Assembly: GCF_009765975.1 (NCBI RefSeq)
Contig: NZ_LMUJ01000063.1
Span: forward strand, 97,996-161,995
From: Acidisphaera sp. S103
GTDB lineage: Bacteria; Pseudomonadota; Alphaproteobacteria; Acetobacterales; Acetobacteraceae
Length of the DNA: 64,000 bases
Direction: 5' to 3'
Both the position numbers and the translations under genes were made by a program. A model generated the notes under the pieces. It saw only the letters and a program-made list of their open reading frames with translations, made no database searches and was not told where the DNA came from. The first letter of the stretch is position 1; the number at the start of each line of letters is the position of its first letter. Shown here piece after piece: positions 35,539-43,356 of the stretch.

Positions 35539-36863
35539 CCCGCGTCCGCTTCGCCCCGACCCCGACCGGCAACCTGTTCCTCAGCGGCGCGCGCGTGGCC
35601 CTGGCGAACCACCTGTTTGCCCGGCACACCAATGGCCAGATGCTGCTGCGGCTGGACGATCTCGACCCGGAACGCGCGCGTCCTGCCCACGCCGACCAGA
35701 TCATGCAGGATCTACGCTGGTTCGGCATCGACTGGCAGACCTCGTTCCGTCAGTCCGAACGCCAGGATCTGTACCGGGCCACGATCGCGCAATTGCAGCG
35801 CGACAAGTTCCTCTACCCCTGCTTCGAATCGGAGGAGGAACTGAAGGCCAAGCAGGAATTCCGCCGCAAACGCAACCAGTCCCTGATCTACGACCGGGCG
35901 ATGCTGAAGCTGACCGACAAACAACGGCAGGACGCGGAAGCCGGCGGCAAGCGCCCGCACTGGCGGTTCAAGCTGTCCGGCCGGACGCTGGCATGGAACG
36001 ACCTGGTCCTGGGCCCGCGTGAGGCGACGTTGTCCACCGTCTCCGACCCCATCCTGGTGCGCGCCGACGGCAGTCCCACGCCGATCCTCGCCAGCGTCGC
36101 CGACGACGTCGAATACGGCACCACCCACATCATCCGCGGCGAGGACAACGCCGGCAACACCGCCGTCCAGATCGAGCTGTTCGAAACACTGCGTGGCGGC
36201 CGCACCCCGATCCACTTCGGCCACCTGCCGGCCCTAAGCGACAGCGGCAAGACGGCGCCCGGCGGACGCCGAACCGGCAACTTGGCGCTGCGCGCCCTGC
36301 GGAATGACGGGATCGAGCCGCGCGCCATTGCCGCCTCCATGACCGGTCTCGCCCCGGTGGATAGCGTCCCCTTGCCGCTCGACGAACTGGCTCGGGAATT
36401 CGACCTGACCGACGTGGCCACGTCCCGCTTCGATGTGACGCAGATGCTGGCGATCAACCGGCGCGTCCTCGGCACGATGGATTTCGCCTCCGTCGCCGAC
36501 CGCCTGCCAAGCGGTGCGACCGAGACGTTCTGGCTGGCGGTGCGCGGCAGCCTGGACTTGCTGAAGGAAGCACGCGGCTGGTGGGATGTCGTCGCCGGCA
36601 CGATCATCCCGCCGGTGGTGGAAGGCGCCCGCGAGCTGCTGCTGACTGCAGGTTCGCTGTTGCCGCCGGAACCGTGGGACAATGCCGTCTGGACCCGCTG
36701 GATCGCGACCCTGGAAAATGCCACCCATCGCACCGGCGAAGCCCTGCTGCTGCCGCTGCGATTGGCATTGACCGGGGAGGACAGTGGCCCCGACCTTGCC
36801 CACCTGCTGCCGCTGATCGGACGGCCGCGGGCCGCGAGCCGGCTGGCGATCGCAGCGACGTAG
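35535..36863 (+). CDS. GluRS-like protein lacking both class I synthetase signatures
   Basis: 442 residues from ATG 35535, normal length for glutamyl-tRNA synthetase. The overall fold is clear: FAPTPTGNL at residues 6-14, LLRLDDLDPERARPAHADQI, WRFKLSGRTLAWNDLVLGPR, ILASVADDVEYGTTHIIRGE and HFGHLPAL. However the HIGH-type motif (normally LHIGGAR or LHVGNAR) reads LFLSGAR at 14-20, so the His is Phe, and the KLSKR segment is replaced by SGKTAPGGRRTG near residue 237. ATP activation by the usual mechanism is therefore doubtful. It is probably a paralog with another role; a standard gltX should exist elsewhere. Confidence 0.85.
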   Translation: MTRVRFAPTPTGNLFLSGARVALANHLFARHTNGQMLLRLDDLDPERARPAHADQIMQDLRWFGIDWQTSFRQSERQDLYRATIAQLQRDKFLYPCFESEEELKAKQEFRRKRNQSLIYDRAMLKLTDKQRQDAEAGGKRPHWRFKLSGRTLAWNDLVLGPREATLSTVSDPILVRADGSPTPILASVADDVEYGTTHIIRGEDNAGNTAVQIELFETLRGGRTPIHFGHLPALSDSGKTAPGGRRTGNLALRALRNDGIEPRAIAASMTGLAPVDSVPLPLDELAREFDLTDVATSRFDVTQMLAINRRVLGTMDFASVADRLPSGATETFWLAVRGSLDLLKEARGWWDVVAGTIIPPVVEGARELLLTAGSLLPPEPWDNAVWTRWIATLENATHRTGEALLLPLRLALTGEDSGPDLAHLLPLIGRPRAASRLAIAAT

Positions 36864-36933
36864 CACAGGCTGTCAACCAGCCCGCCATTGGAAGGGGGCG
36901 TCCTGAGTTGCCCCGTGTTCTTCGAACCGAGAC

Positions 36934-37533
36934 TTACAGTGGTGCCGACACGGCATCCAGAAACTGCTTTTCCAGCCGATATGAGGGAAGGCAGGTGACC
37001 TGCGTCGTCAAAAAGTCCACAGGCACCACCTGAGCATCCGGTTCCTGTGTCGTAAATTTCCATTCCACAAAAGGCTGCAACTCGCCGTTTGTATCAAGGT
37101 CGTAAGCCGTTAACGTGTATAAGCTGTTCATCTGAACGAGAGTCCGCCTTGGTCCAAGCGAACGAATCGTTATATTGCCGGTCCCTTGCAGTGCTATTCG
37201 TTTGATAGTCGTATAGTTGAAGACCGAGTTTGATTGTGTATTCGGGACGGATACCAGACGTACGCCCCCGGATACCGTACCGCAAGATACGTAAGGCCCT
37301 ACGCTTTTCAGATTACTGTAGTCCAGCGTCATCAGGCCGGATCCCTTGTCAAAATTCCTGATATTGAAAAATGTCGCACCGGCGACATTGGTTACCCGCG
37401 ACCAGACGGCATCAAATGAGCCGTTTACCTCGCGGGAAAAGTCCGCGGCTGTTGCCTCCGGCGGTGGAATGTAACGCGCGGGCGGTCCACATGCGGTAAC
37501 GAGCCCGGCAATCAGAACAATCAGGTTGCGCAT
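36934..37533 (-). CDS. Lipoprotein of unknown function, AT-rich gene
   Basis: 199 residues from ATG 37533. The signal MRNLIVLIAGLVTACGPPAR has a lipobox (LVTAC) with Cys at residue 15, so the mature protein is lipid-anchored. The body (FDAVWSRVTNVAGATFFNIR, GSGLMTLDYS) has no family I can name with certainty; the pattern resembles small outer-membrane lipoproteins with a DUF-type beta fold. The gene has clearly lower GC and more mixed codons than its neighbours, suggesting transfer. It has its own promoter at 37613-37642. Confidence 0.8.
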   Translation of the reverse strand: MRNLIVLIAGLVTACGPPARYIPPPEATAADFSREVNGSFDAVWSRVTNVAGATFFNIRNFDKGSGLMTLDYSNLKSVGPYVSCGTVSGGVRLVSVPNTQSNSVFNYTTIKRIALQGTGNITIRSLGPRRTLVQMNSLYTLTAYDLDTNGELQPFVEWKFTTQEPDAQVVPVDFLTTQVTCLPSYRLEKQFLDAVSAPL

Positions 37534-37612
37534 ATGATGAACTCCCCAATATTCATTGGTGGCTGCGTCCGGCCGTGACCACATCGCTCGTCTTACGACG
37601 ATGCATTGATTT

Positions 37613-37642
37613 ATTATAGTAAGGCAAATTTCGCTTTGGCAA
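37613..37642 (-). promoter_or_regulatory. Sigma-70-like promoter for the lipoprotein gene
   Basis: On the minus strand, TTGCCA (37642-37637) and TATAAT (37618-37613) are separated by 18 bases. The -10 box is a perfect match to consensus. It lies 80 bases upstream of the ATG at 37533 in an AT-rich gap. Confidence 0.65.
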
Positions 37643-37759
37643 TAGGGCCGCGGTGTCCTATCAACTATAGACCATTATCCAACTTGACAGCGATTCGACC
37701 ATAGGCCGCCGACACATCAGGAACCGGTGCCGGATACGAAGCCTTCCGGGAAGCCGGGA

Positions 37760-39247
37760 TCAAAGCGGCTTTTTATGAGGAGCGGAATCCTCGCCTTCCT
37801 TCAACGCAGCAGCCACCCGTTGGAACACATCACTCCACTGTCGTGGCACCGTTTGCCGGAACAGCCGCACGGTGGGGTACCAGGGCGAATCCTCGCGTTG
37901 CAGCAACCACCGCCAGTCCGGCGATGTCGCCAGCAGGATCCACACCGGCTTGCCCATCGCGGCGGCCAGGTGCCCGACGGACGTATCCACGGTCACCACC
38001 AGGTCGAGGCACTCCAGCAGCGCCATCGTATCGTTGTAGTCGCGCACCTCGGCGCCGATATTGATCAGCGGTGCTCGGCCGAAATAGCCGCCAGCCTGAT
38101 CGGCGGACGGTCCTTTCTGGAGAGAAACCAGTGCCACACCGGGCAACGCCGCCAGTGGCGCGAAATCCGCCAGTTTCGATGACCGGCGCCGGTCGTTGTT
38201 ATGCGTCGGCCGTCCCGCCCACACGATGCCGACCTTGCGGTGGGACCGCGGTGCCAGCCGCCGCAGCCGCTCCGTCCAGGTCGCGACACGGGCCGGATCG
38301 GCGCGCAGATAGGGGATCGGGGCCAGCATGGTATCGACCCGCGTGCCGTGCAGCCGCGGCAGGCCGGACAGCGCGGCGAATGCCTTGTACGGCGGGCAGG
38401 ATTCCCAACGAAAGAATATCCGGTTTTCGGGCAGAAAGTGCCGCAGCACCGGCACCATCTCCGGCGAGCAGGCGATGGCCACATCCGGGCAGCGTTCCAG
38501 CACCCAGGGGATGTAGCGGCTGAACTGGATCACGTCGCCGAAGCCCTGGTCGGCGACCAGCAGCAGCACGCCGTCGTCGAACGGCTTGCCGTCCCATTGC
38601 GGCTTGTCTGTGGTCGGCATCAACTTCGCCGCGTCGGCGATGCGGAACCGCCATTCGTATTCTTCCCACCCCTGCGCCCAATCCCCCTTGATCAGCAACG
38701 CCTCCGCTCGGGCGAAATGCGCGCCGGGCAGGTCCGGGCTCATCAACAGGGCGCGTTCGGCGCAATCGATGCTCTCGTCGATCTCCACCCGCTCGTAGTG
38801 AATGACCGCCAGGTTGTGCAGGCACAGCGGATCGCTCGGGGCCAGCGAGACGGCCCGTTTCGCTGCCGCAACTGCGTCGTCCAGGCGATTCAGTGTGCGG
38901 TAAACTTCACAGATGTTGCGCAGGTACAGCGCGATATCCACACCATTGGCGATCGCCCGCTCTATCTTCGCCACCGCCTCTTCCTGACGGCCCTGTCGAA
39001 ACGCGACGATCCCGGACATGTGCAGCGCGTCGGGCTGAGTAGGCGCGACGGACAGCATGTAGCTCAGCAGCCGGTTGGCTTCGTCCAGGCTACCGGCGCG
39101 TTCCTGGCGAACGGCGATCATGAACAGTTCCGAAAACGGAACCGGCACCATCACGTCGGCCGCGCGTTGCAACGACCGGCTCTCGGGCCGCGCCAACTGC
39201 GATGTTTCGACGGCCGCCGCGTCCGGCGGGGGAGTGGCTTCGTCCAT
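37760..39247 (-). CDS. TPR protein with C-terminal glycosyltransferase-like domain
   Basis: 495 residues. Residues about 40-190 contain TPR-like helical repeats (AIANGVDIALYLRNICEVYR, AVSLAPSDPLCLHNLAVIHY, MSPDLPGAHFARAEALLIKG). The C-terminal half resembles ADP-heptose:LPS heptosyltransferase (GT9)-like folds: LLVADQGFGDVIQFSRYIPW, VGIVWAGRPTHNNDRRRS and DLVVTVDTSVGHLAAAMGKP. Such proteins may glycosylate protein or surface polymers. The gene follows the sulfotransferase by 4 bases, so they form an operon. Confidence 0.82.
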   Translation of the reverse strand: MDEATPPPDAAAVETSQLARPESRSLQRAADVMVPVPFSELFMIAVRQERAGSLDEANRLLSYMLSVAPTQPDALHMSGIVAFRQGRQEEAVAKIERAIANGVDIALYLRNICEVYRTLNRLDDAVAAAKRAVSLAPSDPLCLHNLAVIHYERVEIDESIDCAERALLMSPDLPGAHFARAEALLIKGDWAQGWEEYEWRFRIADAAKLMPTTDKPQWDGKPFDDGVLLLVADQGFGDVIQFSRYIPWVLERCPDVAIACSPEMVPVLRHFLPENRIFFRWESCPPYKAFAALSGLPRLHGTRVDTMLAPIPYLRADPARVATWTERLRRLAPRSHRKVGIVWAGRPTHNNDRRRSSKLADFAPLAALPGVALVSLQKGPSADQAGGYFGRAPLINIGAEVRDYNDTMALLECLDLVVTVDTSVGHLAAAMGKPVWILLATSPDWRWLLQREDSPWYPTVRLFRQTVPRQWSDVFQRVAAALKEGEDSAPHKKPL

Positions 39248-39251
39248 TTCG

Positions 39252-41075
39252 TTACTCGACCGTGTAGCCGAGGCGCTCGATGTGGGATTGCAGGATAGGG
39301 ATCACCGGCTCCAGGTGCTTGCGGTAATGGCGATAGCGGAAGCGGGAGCGGTCGTACAGCCGCTCCGTCACCTGGGCATAGCTGGCGGTGCGGGCGTAGC
39401 GCTGATTCTCATGGAATTGCAGGCACTTCGGATCGAACGGTTCGCCGACGAAATCCAACACCGAACGGACCGTCGCCTCCTGGTCGGTCACCATGTCCTC
39501 ATACCGCACCGGCAGGTAGCGCAGCGCCATTTCGGCGCGATATTTCTGCACCAGGTCCATCACCCGCACATAATGCTTGGCCGCGGTTTCCAGCGCGCTG
39601 GCGCAGAAGAACCCATGGGTGAAATGGTTGGAGATCGCGGAAACCATGATGTCCAGCGGATGGCGAATGACATGGATCAGCGGTGCGTCCGGGAACAGCA
39701 GCGCGATCAGGCCGAGATGGGTCTCGTTCAACGGCATCTTGTCGGTGAACCAAGCGGCCTCCGGCGTCAGGATGCCCATCTGCGCCACTTTTTGCAGGTA
39801 GTAGTCGCGCAGATTGTCCAACCCCGCCCGCTGATCGCCCATCCATAGTTCCGCCAGCGCCTCCGGATAGCCCAGCGGGCTGTTCAGCATGCGGGGCATC
39901 AGGCCGGTCAGGTCGTTGATCAGCGGCAGCTCGTCACCGGCAACGATGCGCGGATGCGCCGACAGCGTCTGCTCCATCAGCGTGGTGCCGGACCGAGGGA
40001 AACCCAGCACGAAAATCGGCTGCGGAACATCGGTGCGGACGCTGGCGCGCGGCAGGGTTTGCAGCCGCCCGGCGGTGAAAAACCCGCCCAGCCGGTTCAG
40101 CAGGTTCTCCGCCGCGCCGTCCAGGTAGGCGTTGCCGCTGAGTTCCCGCGACAGCTTCTTACCTTCCTCGAACGCTGCGAACGCGTCGTCGTAGCGGCCC
40201 ATCTGGTCGAGCAAACGGCCCTTCTCGGCCAGTTCGTTCGGCCCGAGGCGCCCGTTGCTCGCCTGTTTGGCCATATCATCCAGCACCGCCAGCGCGTCGT
40301 CGTAGCGCTTCATCCGGCCCAGCAACACCGCGCGCGACAACAGCAAACCGGGATCGTTCGGCCATTTCGCTTCCATCTTGTCGAGGATTTCGCCGGCGGC
40401 TTCGAATTTGCGATCGGCTTCCTCCAAACGAGCCCAGCCGAGGAGCGTCTGGCGGATGTCCGGCGCGGCGGCGACGGATTCCTGGTAAAGAGTCCGGCCT
40501 TCTTCCATCCGGCCCTGGTTTTTCAGGTTCCAGGCCAGGTTGGCGAGCAGGATCGGGTCGCGGTTACCGCTGAGTTCGATGACCTTCCGATAATGGAATT
40601 CACCCACAGGGGGACGCTGCGCCTCGGTCAGGATCATGCCCATCAGGTTGTGCGCCTGCGGGTTTTGCGGTGCGATGCGGACGGCGTTGCGGGCCTGGAC
40701 CTCCGCCTCCTGGATCGCACCCTTGCCCAGCAGCAACAGGGCGAATTCGTTGGTGGCGGCAAAGTTGTTCGGGTCCAGCGAGACAACGCGGCGGATCAGG
40801 GCTTCGGCGGCGGTGTGGTTCCCCTGATCCTTGCGGATCTGGTACAGCACGGTCAGCGCGCCCGGCCGGTCCGGGGCGAGTTCCAGGACATCCAGGCAGA
40901 GGCGTTCCGCCGTCTCCGTGGCGCCCTGGCGATGCGCGGTCACTGCCCGTTCCACCAGCGGCATCAGATGGCGGGAGGATTCGGCCGGCGGCATCGCTGC
41001 GGGATTCATCGAGCAGCAACGGGCAGCGCGAAGCCCGCTTCCGCATGGGCACATCTGGAAGGCTGTTTGCGACAT
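39252..41075 (-). CDS. SEC-C motif / TPR / sulfotransferase fusion protein
   Basis: 607 residues in three parts. An N-terminal SEC-C zinc motif CPCGSGLRAARCC (residues 9-21); TPR-like repeats from about 35 to 300 (CLDVLELAPDRPGALTVLYQ, VVSLDPNNFAATNEFALLLL); and a sulfotransferase domain with the 5'-phosphosulfate loop VLGFPRSGTTLMEQTLSAHP near residue 350 and the 3'-phosphate region VIRHPLDIMVSAISNHF. It likely transfers sulfate from PAPS to a protein or polymer. First gene of the pair with the TPR-glycosyltransferase. Confidence 0.88.
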   Translation of the reverse strand: MSQTAFQMCPCGSGLRAARCCSMNPAAMPPAESSRHLMPLVERAVTAHRQGATETAERLCLDVLELAPDRPGALTVLYQIRKDQGNHTAAEALIRRVVSLDPNNFAATNEFALLLLGKGAIQEAEVQARNAVRIAPQNPQAHNLMGMILTEAQRPPVGEFHYRKVIELSGNRDPILLANLAWNLKNQGRMEEGRTLYQESVAAAPDIRQTLLGWARLEEADRKFEAAGEILDKMEAKWPNDPGLLLSRAVLLGRMKRYDDALAVLDDMAKQASNGRLGPNELAEKGRLLDQMGRYDDAFAAFEEGKKLSRELSGNAYLDGAAENLLNRLGGFFTAGRLQTLPRASVRTDVPQPIFVLGFPRSGTTLMEQTLSAHPRIVAGDELPLINDLTGLMPRMLNSPLGYPEALAELWMGDQRAGLDNLRDYYLQKVAQMGILTPEAAWFTDKMPLNETHLGLIALLFPDAPLIHVIRHPLDIMVSAISNHFTHGFFCASALETAAKHYVRVMDLVQKYRAEMALRYLPVRYEDMVTDQEATVRSVLDFVGEPFDPKCLQFHENQRYARTASYAQVTERLYDRSRFRYRHYRKHLEPVIPILQSHIERLGYTVE

Positions 41076-41637
41076 GGAGGCGTTTATCCGTCTGGCTGCA
41101 TCAAGGCCGGTTGATCCCCGTTCCGTATAGCGACCGGCGGCTGTCGCGGTAAGAGGCTTGTCTGCAATACCCGGTTATGTTGGGGCCGGCTCGGGGTATT
41201 CATTGCCCGCGGCGTGGCAGCATGGTTCGAGGTGATTTATCGTGGCCGGGTGTGTCCCCACAGGCATCAGGAGGTGGGTGGAGATCGGTCTGGCCGGCAC
41301 ACTCTCACCGTCATGGCCGGACGTGTTCCGGCCATCTTCGCACCGGTGGACGAAGCGCGGATGGTTGGAACGTGCGCCGCCATGACGCACAGGCGAATAT
41401 CTCATTTTCATTCTTTGATCGTTTAATTTCCATTGCACAGTTGCTCATTTTATTTTCAGAACCCAAAACCGCACCGCTTCTTTTCGTTAGTGCCCGAATA
41501 CAATATTTCATCCAAATGATTGCCCCGGCCAGCCGCTGTTTTCCAGTTGCTTACCCGGTCCGGGTCGTGCTTCATGAAAACAACGGTCTGTTGGCCGGGG
41601 CGCAAGATGCCCCCAAAACCAATCAAGGAGAACGCCG
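41076..41637. other. Non-coding gap of 562 bases
   Basis: No convincing gene. It separates two divergent genes. It holds a nested palindromic repeat (41306-41386) and an AT-rich stretch (about 41395-41520) that may contain the promoter of the CxxCH protein gene. AAGGAG at 41624-41629 serves the GTG at 41638. Confidence 0.7.
41306..41386. repeat. Nested palindromic repeat, copy D
   Basis: The left hairpin ATGGCCGGA (41313-41321), loop CGTGT, TCCGGCCAT (41327-41335) is perfect. The outer arms GTCATGGC (41310-41317) and GCCATGAC (right arm ending 41386) enclose it, the same design as copies A and B. The left part also matches the palindrome within the glgX-malQ gene at 47834-47866. Confidence 0.7.
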
Positions 41638-43356
41638 GTGTACAAACCCAAATTCCTCAGACGCGTGCTCGGATTGGGCGCCATGGCAGTCATACTGCAA
41701 TGCGCCGTGGCATTCGCACCCGTCACGAAGCCCGCCAACGCCCAGGTTGTCATGCCGATGCCGCCATACCTGGCCAATTTCCCGAACTTCGCCCCCGCCG
41801 TAACCCCCCGGATGCCGGGCGACGTCGACATCGCGCTGAAGACCCGGCTGGAGAAGGCGAAGCAATTCGCCAAGGTCCAGCGGGAGTTCGATCTCAACGC
41901 CTGGCAGATGTTCCTCGCTTTGAACTGGCCGACCAACAACCAAGGCAAGGCGGCACCAACCCTGGAGGATACCAGTTTCGGCCCGCCGCACTGGACCCTC
42001 TGGCACAACAGCAGCGCGATCTTCCAAGATGACGGCGCTGTGCCCCAGACCTGCGGCCAATCGATCGCGGCGCTCGGGCTGACCCTGTCCCGTAATCTGG
42101 CCCGGCCGGTCAGCCGAGGCCTCCCGCCATTCCGGCTCACCGCCAACGCCGCCCCGAACCCGCGCACGACCCGCTACCTGGGCGTCGTCTCGGCGGTCGG
42201 CGAACTCAACGCCGCCAACCTGGGCAGCGACATCCAACAGGCGTTCACCGGCCCGCTGATCGATCAGAACGGGAACTTCGTGTTCTACGAAATCATGATC
42301 GATCCGAATGAGGTCAACTATCTCTGCGCCAACAAGCTGTACAACATCAACGGCCAGGTCGCGTTCACCGGTAACGGCGGCAAGGTGGACATGCCCATCG
42401 GCCATCCGAACCAGGATTGGAGCGGGTCGTTCGAGCTGAAATTCGCCTGGAAAATCCTGGGACCGAAGGATGACACCAGCCGGTTCTTCGTCCAGGACGC
42501 ATTGGTCATGGACCAGGGGCCGGACGGCAAGCCGCTGCAACGGTCGGTCAAGGTCGGATTGGTCGGCATGCATATCGGCCACAAGAGCGAGACGTCGCCG
42601 CAATGGATCTGGGCGACCTTCGAGCAGGTCGATAACCTGGATGTCGATCCGGTCGCGCATCCCAACCTGCACGCCTCATTCAACGATCCCAACTGCCCGA
42701 TCTGCGCCACGAACATCCAGCCGGTCGCCACCAACGGCGTCTACCCAAGAGTCCCGGTGCAGGTCGCCCGCACCATCCCGATCCCCAAAGACAAGGCCGC
42801 CCTCAATGCCCAGGTCGCAGCTGCCCTCGGCAAGGGCAAGTCGGTTTGGCAGTACTACGAGCTGATCGACACCCAATGGCCGACCGATCCGACTTCGGCG
42901 CCGCCCGCCTGGAATAGCGGGTTGTCCCAGGCTGTCTCCAACAAGCCCGGTGGCCAGCCCACCCCGGTCTTCCTGACCAACATCACCATGGAAACCTACT
43001 TCCAGGCTGGCAATCAGCCGGCCTGCCACCAGGAGGAAGGCGTTCCGCAGAGTGCCAACTGCCCGCCGGTCTATAACAGCCAGGCCCCGGGAACGGCGAT
43101 CCCCGCCTACACCCCGGCGCCGCCGTTCTGGACATCGACCCTCAACAACGGGTCCGCGCCCGTCCTGCCCGGCATTTCCACCCAGGTCCTCGCCACCGAG
43201 AGCTGCATGGGCTGCCACTCCTCGGCCGGCGTGTGGACCAGCTACAATCCGCAGCTTCCGCCTTCGAAGCAGGCCGCGAACGCGCAATCGGGCCAGCTCA
43301 CAGGCGACTTCTCCTGGCTTCTGACCCAGAAGGCGAGCTGGCAGGCGGCGCCGTAA
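41638..43356 (+). CDS. Exported protein with a single CxxCH heme-type motif
   Basis: 572 residues from GTG 41638 with AAGGAG upstream. A signal peptide (LGLGAMAVILQCAVAFA, ending PANA) should export it. The long body (FDLNAWQMFLALNWPTNN, FELKFAWKIL, QWIWATFEQVDNLD) has no fold I can name. ESCMGCHSSAG near residue 523 is a c-type heme motif, and further cysteine pairs occur (CPICATN, CHQEEGVPQSANCPP). It could be a periplasmic cytochrome-like or redox protein. It stands alone and converges with the molybdenum enzyme gene. Confidence 0.8.
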   Translation: MYKPKFLRRVLGLGAMAVILQCAVAFAPVTKPANAQVVMPMPPYLANFPNFAPAVTPRMPGDVDIALKTRLEKAKQFAKVQREFDLNAWQMFLALNWPTNNQGKAAPTLEDTSFGPPHWTLWHNSSAIFQDDGAVPQTCGQSIAALGLTLSRNLARPVSRGLPPFRLTANAAPNPRTTRYLGVVSAVGELNAANLGSDIQQAFTGPLIDQNGNFVFYEIMIDPNEVNYLCANKLYNINGQVAFTGNGGKVDMPIGHPNQDWSGSFELKFAWKILGPKDDTSRFFVQDALVMDQGPDGKPLQRSVKVGLVGMHIGHKSETSPQWIWATFEQVDNLDVDPVAHPNLHASFNDPNCPICATNIQPVATNGVYPRVPVQVARTIPIPKDKAALNAQVAAALGKGKSVWQYYELIDTQWPTDPTSAPPAWNSGLSQAVSNKPGGQPTPVFLTNITMETYFQAGNQPACHQEEGVPQSANCPPVYNSQAPGTAIPAYTPAPPFWTSTLNNGSAPVLPGISTQVLATESCMGCHSSAGVWTSYNPQLPPSKQAANAQSGQLTGDFSWLLTQKASWQAAP

